In this document: positions 47,613-58,170 of the stretch, one piece after another
Layout: the number at the start of each line of letters is the position of its first letter
Position numbering within the stretch: the stretch's first letter is position 1
Source: Rhizobiaceae bacterium
GTDB lineage: Bacteria > Pseudomonadota > Alphaproteobacteria > Rhizobiales > Rhizobiaceae
NCBI GenBank assembly: GCA_017644005.1
Contig: JAEPMJ010000001.1
Span: 1,364,001-1,428,000, forward strand
Reading direction: 5' to 3'
DNA: 64,000 bases
Position numbers and translations under genes: made by a program
Notes under the pieces: model-generated
Told to the model about the DNA's origin: nothing
Database searches by the model: none
What the model saw: the letters and a program-made list of their open reading frames with translations, nothing else

Positions 47613-47990
47613 TCAATGCACCGTCTCTTCTTCGAGATCCGGAGCCTGCCACATCTTTTCCAGATTGTAGAACTCCCGGATTTCCGGCCGGAACACGTGA
47701 ATGATCACATCGCCCGCGTCGATCAGGACCCAGTCGGAACTGGAAAGCCCTTCAACGCGTGCATTGCCGTAACCGGCATCCTTCAGCGCCTTGAGCAGAT
47801 GTTCGGCCACTGCCGCGACATGGCGATGCGACCGCCCGGAGGCGATCACCATGAAATCGGCAAGGCTGGATTTGCCGTGGATGTCGATGGGTACGATTTC
47901 TTCGGCCTTGGAGTCTTCAAGACTGGCAAGAGCCGTTTTGAGGACCGGAGGGGCGGTATCAAATCCGCTCATCTGGACCGGCGAAGGCAT
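47613..47990 (-). CDS. rsfS: Ribosome silencing factor
   Basis: A 125-residue RsfS/Iojap protein that binds ribosomal protein uL14 and keeps the subunits from joining under starvation. The core SLEDSKAEEIVPIDIHGKSSLADFMVIASGRSHRHVAAVAEHL and the GLSSSDWVLIDAGDVIIHVF region are intact. It lies 32 bases upstream of rlmH and follows nadD with an MFS gene between them. The ATG is not preceded by a strong ribosome binding site. Confidence 0.95.
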   Translation of the reverse strand: MPSPVQMSGFDTAPPVLKTALASLEDSKAEEIVPIDIHGKSSLADFMVIASGRSHRHVAAVAEHLLKALKDAGYGNARVEGLSSSDWVLIDAGDVIIHVFRPEIREFYNLEKMWQAPDLEEETVH

Positions 47991-48157
47991 GGTTTCTGCC
48001 TTCTTCCGTGTTGCTGTTCTCAGCGTCTTCCCTTTCGTACAAGAACAACGGAATCGCGCATGGAATCTGCACGATGCACCGAAGATAGGCAGAGTCCTGC
48101 GACAGTTTCAAGACATTGCTGCCAGATTGCCGCCATTCAGCTGCGTTTGAGGACGGT

Positions 48158-49456
48158 TCAGCGGCTTTGCTGCGATGCCGGTTCGGGCTCTTCGTCGGGC
48201 GTCACCAGATCAACGGGCAGCGGCGTTTGGGCTGCCAATGGAGCAAAACTTCCCGTTTCGTCCGACGGTACCTGCTCGCGTTGGCTGATTCGCCAGAGAG
48301 CGAATGCTGCGAAGGCAACGGCGATAGCCACGGCGACATAGATGAAGGCGACGGTTCCGAACACTGCGGTGAGCGCGGTCGCGATGGCCGGGACAATGAC
48401 GCCCGACAGCGACCAGGCAAACAGCATGGTGCTGGCAAGAGTGACCATTTCCTCCTTTGAGGCGCGATCGTTGGCATGCGCGTTCGACAGCGAGTAGATC
48501 GATTCCGTGGTGCCGCCCCAGACCAGGTAGATCGGAACGATGTAAAGCAGCGCATAGCCGTCAAAAATGCCGGCCGTGATGCCCGCCAGCGCAACCAGGA
48601 CTGCGGTTGCGACCATGACGATACGCCTGTCGATACGATCAGATATCCAGCCCAGCGGGATCTGAAACAGCACCGAACCGAGCGGCATCATCGACATCAA
48701 CAGCGCCACCTCCAGCTGGCTGTAGCCGCTCGCGGCGACATGGATCGGCGTAAAGCCAGCGACCATCATCGACAGGCCGCCGACCGCCAGCATGCCGACC
48801 AGTCCGACTGGAGAAATGCGCCAGGCGCGAACGATGGCGACCGATGCAGATTCGGGCGGCGGGGGCAGCGGCAAGCGCGTCATGCCGACCGGCAGAATTG
48901 CAAATGCTGCAAATGCGATGCCGAGAAGAGGCGCGGTTGCGGCCGCAAGGTCGATCTGGCCGGTCAGGAAAGAGCCGGTGCCGAGCCCGGCAACATAGGC
49001 GACGTAAAAGACCGCCATCACACGGCCGCGTATTTCGTTGTTGACCGCATCGTTGAGCCAGCTTTGAGCGACTATGAACATGCCCGAGATGGCGAAGCCG
49101 TATAACGCGCGTGCGCCGATCCAGCTTGCTGCATCGACGCCATTGCCGATGACGGCATTGGAGAGAATAATCAGCGCCGAAAAGATCATGAATGCCCGCG
49201 CGTGGCCGACGCGGCGAGCCAGCGCGCCGGTGATCAGGCAGGCGATCAGGCCGCCGGCGGAAAGGGCGGTCAGTATCAGGCCGGCGAGGCTCGGCGCATA
49301 CCCGGCGCCTGCTAGGCTCAACGGTATGTATGCAAACATGAGGCCGTTGCCGACGGCGGTCAAAAATGTGGAGACGATAATCGAAGCAACGGCCACGACC
49401 GTGCCCGCTTCCGCGGGCAGAACAGAATCAGAGTTTGGCGGCGCGGGCGTCGTCAT
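48158..49456 (-). CDS. MFS transporter (12-helix, TTM-like)
   Basis: A 432-residue major facilitator with about twelve hydrophobic helices. It has the loop GALARRVGHARAFM (motif A) between helices 2 and 3 and the second-half loop WISDRIDRRIVMV. The sequence resembles the Rhizobiales YcaD/MFS transporters without a defined substrate. I chose ATG 49456. An upstream extension of the frame is open to 49612 but overlaps nadD on the same strand. It interrupts the otherwise common order nadD-rsfS, so it may be a late insertion or a lineage-specific gene. Confidence 0.85.
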   Translation of the reverse strand: MTTPAPPNSDSVLPAEAGTVVAVASIIVSTFLTAVGNGLMFAYIPLSLAGAGYAPSLAGLILTALSAGGLIACLITGALARRVGHARAFMIFSALIILSNAVIGNGVDAASWIGARALYGFAISGMFIVAQSWLNDAVNNEIRGRVMAVFYVAYVAGLGTGSFLTGQIDLAAATAPLLGIAFAAFAILPVGMTRLPLPPPPESASVAIVRAWRISPVGLVGMLAVGGLSMMVAGFTPIHVAASGYSQLEVALLMSMMPLGSVLFQIPLGWISDRIDRRIVMVATAVLVALAGITAGIFDGYALLYIVPIYLVWGGTTESIYSLSNAHANDRASKEEMVTLASTMLFAWSLSGVIVPAIATALTAVFGTVAFIYVAVAIAVAFAAFALWRISQREQVPSDETGSFAPLAAQTPLPVDLVTPDEEPEPASQQSR

Positions 49457-49539
49457 ACCCGCAATCTGCTCCGCAGCCGCGATTCCGGCCCATAAAAATG
49501 CGACATTCCGTTGCCGGGAAATCGCCAGATTGCTGACGG

Positions 49540-50166
49540 TCAGGGCTTTTGTGCGCCATTGCGGATTGCGGTTGATGAGAGTGAACTGCGGGGTCCGTGG
49601 ATGAAGGTCCATGCCGGCGCCTGCATACGGGGAAGCAGCGGTGCATCCGCCTCATCGATACGAGCGTAGTCGAAGGTCTTGGCCATGATCGACGACAGAA
49701 AAGCAAGGGTCGATCCGGGCCTGTCGATGACGGCGATCGGGATCGAGGAGGCGATTTCGCGCCACCGTTCCCAGCGGTGGAAGTCGCGCAGGCCGTCGGC
49801 GCCCATGATCCAGACGAAATTGACACCCGGCCGGCGACTACGGATCAGGTCGACCGTATCGGCGGTAAAGCGCACCTGATGGCTGGCCTCGAATGCGGTG
49901 ACCTTGATGCGCGGGTCTTCCGCCTGCGCTTCCGAAGCCGCGATGCGCTTGGCCAGCGGTGCGAGCTCCCGGGTATCCTTGAGCGGATTTCCCGGCGTCA
50001 CCATCCACCACAGCTGCTGCAGGCCGAGCCGGCGGATTGCGATCTCGCTTGCCAGCGCGTGCCCAGCATGGGGGGGGTTGAACGAGCCACCGAACAGGCC
50101 AACCGCCATGCCCTTTTCCACATAGGGGATGCGCAGGTAGCGGGCCGGGATGACGGATGTCGTCAC
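49540..50166 (-). CDS. nadD: Nicotinate-nucleotide adenylyltransferase
   Basis: A 208-residue nucleotidyltransferase that adenylates nicotinate mononucleotide in NAD synthesis. The GLFGGSFNPPHAGHA motif (22-36) contains the T/HxGH nucleotide-binding signature, and the C-terminal ISSTxIR-like motif is seen as SSLSSTAIR. The start is unclear: GTG 50166 gives the family length, but ATG 50109 begins directly before the conserved core and cannot be excluded. It follows proA, from which it is separated by 31 bases. Confidence 0.88.
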   Translation of the reverse strand: MTTSVIPARYLRIPYVEKGMAVGLFGGSFNPPHAGHALASEIAIRRLGLQQLWWMVTPGNPLKDTRELAPLAKRIAASEAQAEDPRIKVTAFEASHQVRFTADTVDLIRSRRPGVNFVWIMGADGLRDFHRWERWREIASSIPIAVIDRPGSTLAFLSSIMAKTFDYARIDEADAPLLPRMQAPAWTFIHGPRSSLSSTAIRNGAQKP

Positions 50167-50197
50167 GGGGTCTTCGCGCGGCAGGGTGTCAGGCGCC

Positions 50198-51484
50198 TCA
50201 AGGACGCGTCTGGCCCGAACCGCGAACGCGGTATTTGAACGATGTGAGCTGCTCAACCCCGACGGGGCCGCGCGCGTGCATGCGGCCGGTGGCGATGCCG
50301 ATCTCGGCGCCCATTCCAAACTCGCCACCATCTGCGAATTGCGTCGAGGCATTGTGCAGCAGAATGGCGGAATCGACCTCGTTGAAGAAGCGCTCAACCG
50401 CCGCCGCGTCTTCCGCGACGATCGCCTCGGTGTGGTGTGATGAATAGGTTTCGATATGGTCGATCGCTTCGCTGATACCATCGACCAGTTTGACCGAGAT
50501 GATCTTGTCGAGATATTCTGTCGTCCAGTCGGCTTCGGCGACCGGCTCTGCCCCGGGAAACAGCGCGCGGATTTCGTCGGTGGCGCGGATTTCGCAGCCG
50601 GTCGCGTCGAGCGCTTCCAGAACCGGAACGAGATGTGTCTGTGCAACCGTGCGGTCAACGAGCAGGGTTTCGGCGGCGCCACAGATGCCGGTGCGCCGCA
50701 TTTTGGCGTTCACGGTTATTGCCACCGCCATATCCAGCGCGGCAGAGCGGTCGATGTAAACGTGGCAGAGGCCTTCCAGATGCGCGAAGACGGGCACACG
50801 CGCTTCAGTCTGCACACGCTCGACCAGCCCGCGGCCGCCACGCGGCACGATGACATCGATATTGCCGCCGAGACCTTTGAGCATTTCGCCGACGGCTGCG
50901 CGGTCGCTGGTCGGCACAATCTGGATCGCGTTGGCGGGCAGGCTGGCCGCCTTAAGACCTTCCACGAGGCAGGCGTGAATAGCCGCTGAGGAGTTTGCGG
51001 AATCGGAACCGCCGCGCAGGATCACGGCATTGCCCGCCATCAGGCAGAGTGCGCCGGCATCCGCGGTCACATTGGGCCGGCTTTCATAAATGACGCCGAT
51101 CACGCCGAGCGGCGTGCGCACGCGCTCGATGTGAAGGCCGTTGGGCCGGTCCCACTCGGCGATCACGTCGCCTACGGGGTCCTTCAACGCGGCAATGGCA
51201 CGAATCCCGTCGGCCATGGCGCGAATGCGGCCTTCACTGAGGGTCAGCCGGTCGAGGAAAGCAGGCGACAGCTTTGCTTCCTCGCCATTGGCGACGTCGA
51301 TTGCGTTGGCGTCGAGGATCGACTGGCGGTCGCGCCAGATCGCGTCGGCCGTCGAAATCAGCGCCGCATGTTTGCGTTCGGCGTCGGCCATTGCAAGCGG
51401 GCGAGCGGCTGCGCGGGCGCGCCGGCCGATCTCGGCCATCAGAGTTTGCAGGTCCTGATTTGCGTCGTTACGGGTCTGCAACAT
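50198..51484 (-). CDS. proA: Glutamate-5-semialdehyde dehydrogenase (gamma-glutamyl phosphate reductase)
   Basis: A 428-residue ALDH-superfamily enzyme, the second step of proline synthesis. It has the NAD(P)-binding regions [18 protein letters not shown] and [11 protein letters not shown], the catalytic Cys in [10 protein letters not shown] and the C-terminal [11 protein letters not shown] motif. The length is typical. It follows proB by three bases, so translation is probably coupled, and is followed by nadD. Confidence 0.97.
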   Translation of the reverse strand: MLQTRNDANQDLQTLMAEIGRRARAAARPLAMADAERKHAALISTADAIWRDRQSILDANAIDVANGEEAKLSPAFLDRLTLSEGRIRAMADGIRAIAALKDPVGDVIAEWDRPNGLHIERVRTPLGVIGVIYESRPNVTADAGALCLMAGNAVILRGGSDSANSSAAIHACLVEGLKAASLPANAIQIVPTSDRAAVGEMLKGLGGNIDVIVPRGGRGLVERVQTEARVPVFAHLEGLCHVYIDRSAALDMAVAITVNAKMRRTGICGAAETLLVDRTVAQTHLVPVLEALDATGCEIRATDEIRALFPGAEPVAEADWTTEYLDKIISVKLVDGISEAIDHIETYSSHHTEAIVAEDAAAVERFFNEVDSAILLHNASTQFADGGEFGMGAEIGIATGRMHARGPVGVEQLTSFKYRVRGSGQTRP

Positions 51485-51487
51485 CGC

Positions 51488-53766
<2,279 letters not shown>

Positions 53767-53781
53767 CTACGGGACCGGTTC

Positions 53782-54648
53782 ATGAAATGCGTCTCCTACA
53801 ATATTCAATACGGTATCGGCCTGGATGGCCGTTACGACATTGACCGAATTGCCGAAGCCGTGCGCGGTGCAGATATCATCGCGCTGCAGGAGGTGACCCG
53901 CAACAACCCAAAGAACGGTAGCCGCGACATGGTTGCGGAGCTGCGTGGGGCGCTGCCTGAGTATTTTTCCGTGTTCGGGCCGAATTTCGAGGCCGACCTG
54001 GGTTCCGGCATCAAGGATGGCCGGGCCATGGATGTACATTTCCAGTTTGGCAATATGGTGCTTTCGAAACGGCCTATTCGGCTGTCGCGCAATCTACTGC
54101 TGCCGCGCCGGCGCAGCTTCGACAAGCTCAACCTGCAGCGCGGTGCGCTTGAGGCGCTGGTGGAGACCGAGTTCGGCCCGGTGCGGTTCTATTCGGTACA
54201 TCTCGACCATCGCGATCCCGACGAACGGCTGGAGCAGGTGAGGTTCTTGCGCGAGCGCGTGCTCAATTATGCCCTCGAGGGAGGCGGGCTGACCGGACTC
54301 GCCGAACTTGGCTTGCCGGAACCGCCCCTCCCGGAAAGCTATTTGATGATGGGTGACTTCAACATGCTGGCCGGTTCAGATGAATATCTCGCTCTGGCCG
54401 GCCGGTCTGACCCTTCGATGGGCATGCCGCTTTCGGCGGCGCGTGCAGTGGATTGCGCGGCTCACATCGCCGGAAACGCCGCCGCGACGACGTGGGTTGA
54501 ACCCAAAGACCCGGATGATACCGCCTTGCACAAGCGCATCGACTATGCCTTCGTTTCACCGGACCTTGCGCCGCGGCTCACGGCAAGCCGGGTCGACCAG
54601 GCGGCTGTGGGCTCGGACCATCAGCCGCTCTGGGTCGAATTCGGCTGA
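53782..54648 (+). CDS. Endonuclease/exonuclease/phosphatase (EEP) family protein
   Basis: A 288-residue EEP-family protein: MKCVSYNIQYG (start, metal-site Asn8), IIALQEVTRN (Glu ligand), VRFYSVHLDHRD (His), YLMMGDFNMLAGSDE (Asp/Asn pair) and the final GSDHQPLWVEF (Asp-His). The motif set is complete for a metal-dependent phosphodiesterase such as a sphingomyelinase-like, DNase I-like or phosphatase enzyme, but the substrate is unknown. I chose ATG 53782, since the upstream start at 53749 is TTG and adds unconserved residues. No signal peptide is seen. It is divergent from obg. Confidence 0.88.
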   Translation: MKCVSYNIQYGIGLDGRYDIDRIAEAVRGADIIALQEVTRNNPKNGSRDMVAELRGALPEYFSVFGPNFEADLGSGIKDGRAMDVHFQFGNMVLSKRPIRLSRNLLLPRRRSFDKLNLQRGALEALVETEFGPVRFYSVHLDHRDPDERLEQVRFLRERVLNYALEGGGLTGLAELGLPEPPLPESYLMMGDFNMLAGSDEYLALAGRSDPSMGMPLSAARAVDCAAHIAGNAAATTWVEPKDPDDTALHKRIDYAFVSPDLAPRLTASRVDQAAVGSDHQPLWVEFG

Positions 54649-54668
54649 GCGCCGCATCGGGACATCCT

Positions 54669-55076
54669 TCACCCGAAGGTCATCACGGAACAGATCACCA
54701 CAGCCAGCATCGACAGACCGGTGATCGCACCAAAAACGCGCGGATTGGCCCGTCGGGGGCCGGCGAGGATGGTCGTCGCCATTGCCGCGACGATGACTAC
54801 GACAAAACCGAGCTTGGCGACAAACCAGGGTCCAAGGGCCAAGGCATCGCCGCCATAACGCAGCCACAGCATCAGGACGCCGGTGAGCACCAGCAAACCT
54901 GCGGCGATGCGCGAGTTGAGCTGCAGCCTGCCGCCGATCGCCAGAAGCGGTGCGCGCGCCTCCGGGCCGGCGGCGGCGGCCTTGCGCATGACGATCGGCA
55001 TCGCCACGCCGGTCGCCCCGCCCAGCACCAGCGACAGAAGATGAATGATCAGCAGAAACTTGAATGCGATGTCCAC
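54669..55076 (-). CDS. Four-helix membrane protein under a SoxR promoter (DUF2269/CopD-like)
   Basis: A 135-residue inner-membrane protein with four predicted helices. The first (VDIAFKFLLIIHLLSLVLGGATGV) resembles DUF2269 and CopD-like proteins. I chose GTG 55076, with GGAG five bases upstream. It lies 64 bases from soxR in divergent orientation, and a SoxR operator with an ideal 19-base promoter spacing lies in between, so it is very probably induced by redox-cycling compounds. The function itself is unknown. Confidence 0.8.
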   Translation of the reverse strand: MDIAFKFLLIIHLLSLVLGGATGVAMPIVMRKAAAAGPEARAPLLAIGGRLQLNSRIAAGLLVLTGVLMLWLRYGGDALALGPWFVAKLGFVVVIVAAMATTILAGPRRANPRVFGAITGLSMLAVVICSVMTFG

Positions 55077-55106
55077 AACACTCTCCGATTGCGTTGGCAA
55101 GCAGGT

Positions 55107-55137
55107 CTGCTACAACCTCAACATTAGTTGAGGTCAA
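55107..55137 (-). promoter_or_regulatory. SoxR operator and promoter of the divergent membrane-protein gene
   Basis: A 20-base near-palindrome, ACCTCAAC-ATTA-GTTGAGGT (55115-55134), matches the E. coli SoxR operator pattern (CCTCAA...TTGAGG). On the minus strand the -35 TTGACC (55132-55137) and -10 TAGCAG (55107-55112) are separated by 19 bases, the stretched spacing that MerR/SoxR activators need. Expected start of transcription is close to 55100. The right arm also contains GAGG six bases before the soxR start, so the operator overlaps the soxR ribosome binding site. Confidence 0.85.
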
Positions 55138-55139
55138 GC

Positions 55140-55586
55140 ATGAAATTTCCGGTGCCTGAACTGACCGTCGGCGAGGCGTCTGCACGCAGCGGCGTCGCGG
55201 TATCGGCGCTGCATTTCTACGAAAGGAAAGGGCTGATCGGCAGCTGGCGCACCGACGGCAACCAGCGGCGTTATCCGCCCGGCACGCTGCGGCGGGTCGG
55301 CATCATCCAGTTCGGCCAGTCGCTCGGCATTCCGCTGGCCGAGATCAAAGAGGCGTTGGATACGCTGCCGAAGGATCGCGCGCCTCTGAAGGAAGACTGG
55401 CAGCGTCTCTCGCAACAATGGGCCGGCAAGCTGGACGACCGGATCGCGCGGCTCAAAAAGCTGCGCGCCGCGCTTACCGACTGTATCGGTTGCGGCTGTC
55501 TGTCGACGGAGCTCTGTCCATTGCGCAACCCAACTGACAGGCTGGCGCGGAAAGGAAGTGGCCCGCGCCGGCTGCTTGGCGACTGA
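55140..55586 (+). CDS. soxR: SoxR, redox-sensing MerR-family regulator
   Basis: A 148-residue SoxR. The MerR winged helix-turn-helix is ELTVGEASARSGVAVSALHFYE (7-28) and the dimer helix is about 75-110. The iron-sulfur ligands Cys115, Cys118, Cys120 and Cys126 follow in CIGCGCLSTELC, exactly as in E. coli SoxR. The oxidised [2Fe-2S] cluster activates target promoters. I chose ATG 55140, with GAGG six bases upstream. Non-enteric SoxR proteins act directly on small gene sets, and the neighbouring membrane protein is a clear candidate target. Confidence 0.95.
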   Translation: MKFPVPELTVGEASARSGVAVSALHFYERKGLIGSWRTDGNQRRYPPGTLRRVGIIQFGQSLGIPLAEIKEALDTLPKDRAPLKEDWQRLSQQWAGKLDDRIARLKKLRAALTDCIGCGCLSTELCPLRNPTDRLARKGSGPRRLLGD

Positions 55587-55598
55587 GCGCCGGCGCGA

Positions 55599-56195
55599 TT
55601 ATGATCTTGCCGGCGCCCAGGTTCTAAGGCTCACCCAGGTTTTGCGATCGAGGCTGTAGCGCTCGACTGGTACGCGGCCGGCGGAAATCGAATCGATCAT
55701 GCCCTGCCCGACATACTGGAAACCGCATTTGTGGATGACACGGCGCGAGGCGCTGTTGACCACACGGCATGAAGCATGGAGGTGCTCGACCTCCGTTGCC
55801 CGAAATGCCAGGTCTATCAGCGCGTGCGCCGCTTCGGTGGCATACCCGTTGCCCCAATAGGGCTCGCCAATCCAGTAACCGAGCTCCAGCCCGTGCTGCC
55901 GGAAGTCGAGCCCGGCGCCGCCAACAAAGGCACCGTTGTCGGCCAGCGCCAGCGCGTAGGCGCAGCCTGATGCGCGTTGAGCCGTGCGCTCGATGAAGTC
56001 GCGGGCCTCCGCCTTGCCATAGGGGTGTGGCATGCGCGACAGCATGTCGGCGACACGGCGGTTGTTGGCGAGTTGCGCCATCTCGGCAACATCGTCGGCA
56101 TGCGGCGGGCGCAGCACCAGCCGCTCGGTGACCAGTACCGGGCAGCGGATGCTGTGTCTGCTGTCTTCGTTTACGTCTTCATCCTCGATCATCAT
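55599..56195 (-). CDS. RimJ/RimL-type GNAT N-acetyltransferase
   Basis: A 198-residue acetyltransferase of the RimJ/RimL group: LVTERLVLRPPHADDVAEMAQL near 22-43, the acetyl-CoA loop and the ELGYWIGEPYWGNGYATEAAHALIDLAF block at about 98-125, then the HLHASCRVVNSASRRVIHKCGFQYVG motif. I chose ATG 56195, with GGAGG ten bases upstream. The next gene upstream (56222-56803) belongs to the same family, and they look like diverged paralogues. The target (ribosomal protein, other protein or small molecule) is unknown. Confidence 0.86.
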   Translation of the reverse strand: MMIEDEDVNEDSRHSIRCPVLVTERLVLRPPHADDVAEMAQLANNRRVADMLSRMPHPYGKAEARDFIERTAQRASGCAYALALADNGAFVGGAGLDFRQHGLELGYWIGEPYWGNGYATEAAHALIDLAFRATEVEHLHASCRVVNSASRRVIHKCGFQYVGQGMIDSISAGRVPVERYSLDRKTWVSLRTWAPARS

Positions 56196-56221
56196 CCCGT
56201 TCCTCCATCTCGCCACCGGCC

Positions 56222-56803
56222 TTAAGCGGCCTCGACCAGTTCTTCTGCCGTCGCCTTTTCGAATGCTGTTCTGGTGAGCCGCGTCGTCCATGCCGGAACC
56301 GGCGCCTGACGCGAATTCGACCAGGTCTGGCGGGCGCCGGTCATCACGAAGCCGAGTTTTTCCTGCACCCGCATGGATGCCGGATTGTCGGCGAAGGCTG
56401 ACGAGGTCGCCGCGCGGATATTTCGCGTCGCGAAGGCGTGTGCGATCAGAGCTGACGCGGCCTCGGTCATGTAGCCATGGCCGTGCCAGGGTTCGGCAAG
56501 CCAGTAGCCGAGTTCCGGCTCGCTGCCGTCGCCCTCGAGCGATACGACACCGATCAGACGTTCGCGGTGAATGGTGAAGACCAGGTCATTGCGGGTTTTA
56601 GCAAGACCGGCAACCCAGTCCTCAGCGTCAGCCGGCCAGTAAGGGTAAGGCACCCTCGCCAGCATGCGTGCAACTTTCCAGTTGTTCAGTCCGAGCGCGA
56701 TGTCCTCGGCATCCGGCAAAGCGGGCGGCCTTAAAGTGAGGCGTCGGGTAAGAAGAACCTGAATCTGGACCTCCAGAACGAAAAAGGGGAGATGGCTGCC
56801 CAT
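56222..56803 (-). CDS. RimJ/RimL-type GNAT N-acetyltransferase (start uncertain)
   Basis: A GNAT protein of up to 193 residues with the same layout as the previous one: LLTRRLTLRPPALPDAEDI, then PELGYWLAEPWHGHGYMTEAASALI and SSAFADNPASMRVQEKLGFV. The start is a problem. ATG 56803 is the only ATG before the conserved core, but it lies within the 3' arm of the terminator hairpin (56785-56810) and has no separate ribosome binding site. A GTG at 56836 and near-cognate codons such as ATT after GGAGG (about 56760) are other possibilities. The CDS is clearly real; its 5' end is not settled. Confidence 0.75.
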   Translation of the reverse strand: MGSHLPFFVLEVQIQVLLTRRLTLRPPALPDAEDIALGLNNWKVARMLARVPYPYWPADAEDWVAGLAKTRNDLVFTIHRERLIGVVSLEGDGSEPELGYWLAEPWHGHGYMTEAASALIAHAFATRNIRAATSSAFADNPASMRVQEKLGFVMTGARQTWSNSRQAPVPAWTTRLTRTAFEKATAEELVEAA

Positions 56804-56815
56804 CTCCCCTGATCT
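56780..56815 (-). terminator. Strong intrinsic terminator of rplU-rpmA
   Basis: AGGGGAGATGG (56785-56795) and CCATCTCCCCT (56800-56810) form an 11-bp perfect stem with a CTGC loop. On the minus strand it is followed by a T-run (rc of A at 56781-56785), as expected for the end of the rplU-rpmA transcript. On the plus strand GATCTTTTT follows, so it may act in both directions. It overlaps the apparent 5' end of the downstream acetyltransferase gene. Confidence 0.9.
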
Positions 56816-56876
56816 TTTTCTGGCATGTCCAGACACCGGGTCCCGAGATGGGCGCCGGTGTTTGGTGCGGAACCGG

Positions 56877-57143
56877 CTACTCCGCAGGCGTAATCGGGTT
56901 TACCGATACGTAGGTTCGGCCGTTGGCTTTGGCGGCAAAAGCCACTTCGCCGGCGGTCATTGCGAAAATCGTGTGGTCTTTGCCCATGCCGACATTCGAG
57001 CCTGGGTGCCACTTCGTGCCGCGCTGGCGCACGATGATATTGCCGGCCACGACGCGCTCGCCGCCGAACTTCTTCACACCAAGGCGTTTGGATTCAGAAT
57101 CGCGACCGTTGCGCGACGAACCGCCAGCTTTCTTGTGTGCCAT
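56877..57143 (-). CDS. rpmA: 50S ribosomal protein L27 (bL27)
   Basis: An 88-residue bL27 with the conserved N-terminus [38 protein letters not shown] and the C-terminal [12 protein letters not shown] motif. Its N-terminal tail reaches the peptidyl-transferase centre. The start follows AAGGAGTGAGAA. It is the second gene of the rplU-rpmA operon, 55 bases after rplU. Confidence 0.98.
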   Translation of the reverse strand: MAHKKAGGSSRNGRDSESKRLGVKKFGGERVVAGNIIVRQRGTKWHPGSNVGMGKDHTIFAMTAGEVAFAAKANGRTYVSVNPITPAE

Positions 57144-57198
57144 TTCTCACTCCTTCGCGCGCTGAGGCGCCAAATCAGATCGGGTGATACCCGAAGAA

Positions 57199-57879
57199 TT
57201 ACTTCTTGGCCAGTTCCTTGGCCTGCTCACGCCAATCAGAGATCTGGTCGGCGCTGAAAGGCATCGCTTCGTCGATCTTCGCGATGTCCTTGTCGGACAG
57301 TTTCGCGATCTGCGCGAAGGTGGTGATGCCCTGCTCGATGAGCTGACCTGCGGCGACCGGGCCGATGCCCTTGATCTGGGTCAGATCTTCAGGCTCGCCC
57401 TTGGGAGCCTTGAAAAGCGGCGCTGCGGCGGCGGTTTCGGCTTTCGCCTCAGCTTTGGGAGCAGCCTTCTTTTCAGCGGCGGGCTTGGCTTCAGCCTTCT
57501 TGGCCGGGGCCTCGTCCTTCTTCGCTGCGGCCGGTTTCGAGGCTGCCTTCTTCGAAGGTTTGGCGCCGCCGGTCAGAATTTCGGAAATGCGGACGGTGGT
57601 GAGAAGCTGCCGGTGGCCGCGTTTGCGGCGCGAATTCTGACGGCGGCGCTTCTTGAAGGCTATGACCTTGGGGCCACGGCCCTGCTCGATCACCTCGGCT
57701 GTTACCAAGGCGCCGTCGACAAAAGGCGTCCCGATGGTCACCTTGTCGCCGTCGCCAAAGGCCAGCACATTGCCGATCTCGACGATGTCGCCGACTTCGC
57801 CGGCAACGCGTTCTATGTTCAGTGTGTCGTCGGCGGCGACGCGGTACTGCTTCCCGCCGGTTTTGATGACTGCGAACAT
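57199..57879 (-). CDS. rplU: 50S ribosomal protein L21 (bL21) fused to a C-terminal HhH domain
   Basis: A 226-residue protein. Residues 1-104 are a complete bL21 ([21 protein letters not shown], the GGxK motif, RGHRQ and TTVRISEI). After this come a Lys/Ala/Glu/Pro-rich linker (105-160) and a helix-hairpin-helix-like module (about 165-204, [20 protein letters not shown]), twice the length of standard L21. I chose ATG 57879. ATG 57894 (MKDQEM) is five codons upstream. The extra domain may contact rRNA. Similar extended L21 proteins occur in Rhizobiales, but the purpose is unknown. Confidence 0.95.
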   Translation of the reverse strand: MFAVIKTGGKQYRVAADDTLNIERVAGEVGDIVEIGNVLAFGDGDKVTIGTPFVDGALVTAEVIEQGRGPKVIAFKKRRRQNSRRKRGHRQLLTTVRISEILTGGAKPSKKAASKPAAAKKDEAPAKKAEAKPAAEKKAAPKAEAKAETAAAAPLFKAPKGEPEDLTQIKGIGPVAAGQLIEQGITTFAQIAKLSDKDIAKIDEAMPFSADQISDWREQAKELAKK

Positions 57880-58047
57880 TTCTTGATCCTTCATTGTTCG
57901 GTCCGGCTCTGAGGCGCGAGAACGCGCAACGGCCGTCTTTTTGTCAGTCGGTTTCTGGTTCGCGTCCCCAGGGCCTTCCCCGCCGCGCAGTCTTCTGCAC
58001 CGCAAAGAACAGCCGGCGCGGGGAGGCCCCACGCCGGACGTGGCGGT
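57880..58047 (-). promoter_or_regulatory. Structured 5' leader of rplU-rpmA
   Basis: A transcript from the promoter at 58048-58076 would carry a leader of about 160 bases. It holds a long imperfect hairpin: on the plus strand GGGCCTTCCCCGCCGCGC (57971-57988) pairs with GCGCGGGGAGGCCC (58016-58029). Smaller stem-loops may lie on each side. Ribosomal leaders of this kind often bind their own protein, but no known L21-leader pattern was recognised. Confidence 0.55.
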
Positions 58048-58076
58048 TCGATACTGGATGAAGGCTTTCAAGTCAA
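58048..58076 (-). promoter_or_regulatory. Probable rplU-rpmA promoter
   Basis: On the minus strand TTGACT (58071-58076) and TATCGA (58048-58053) are separated by exactly 17 bases. They lie 169 bases upstream of the rplU start, in the direction of the operon. This is a good match to a housekeeping sigma promoter. Confidence 0.6.
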
Positions 58077-58170
58077 GGCAATGCGATGCCGGCTCAGCGC
58101 CGCCCGCGGCCCTGTGCTTTGCGGCGCAATGTGTATAAAAGCAAGGCAGGAACGCGCTTCGGAGGTTGGG

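Noticed and set aside
54556..55185. A 209-codon minus-strand frame over the SoxR-controlled gene
   Set aside because: It uses a different frame from the four-helix membrane protein, crosses the SoxR operator and has no family pattern. The frame at 54669-55076 has the membrane helices and a good ribosome binding site.
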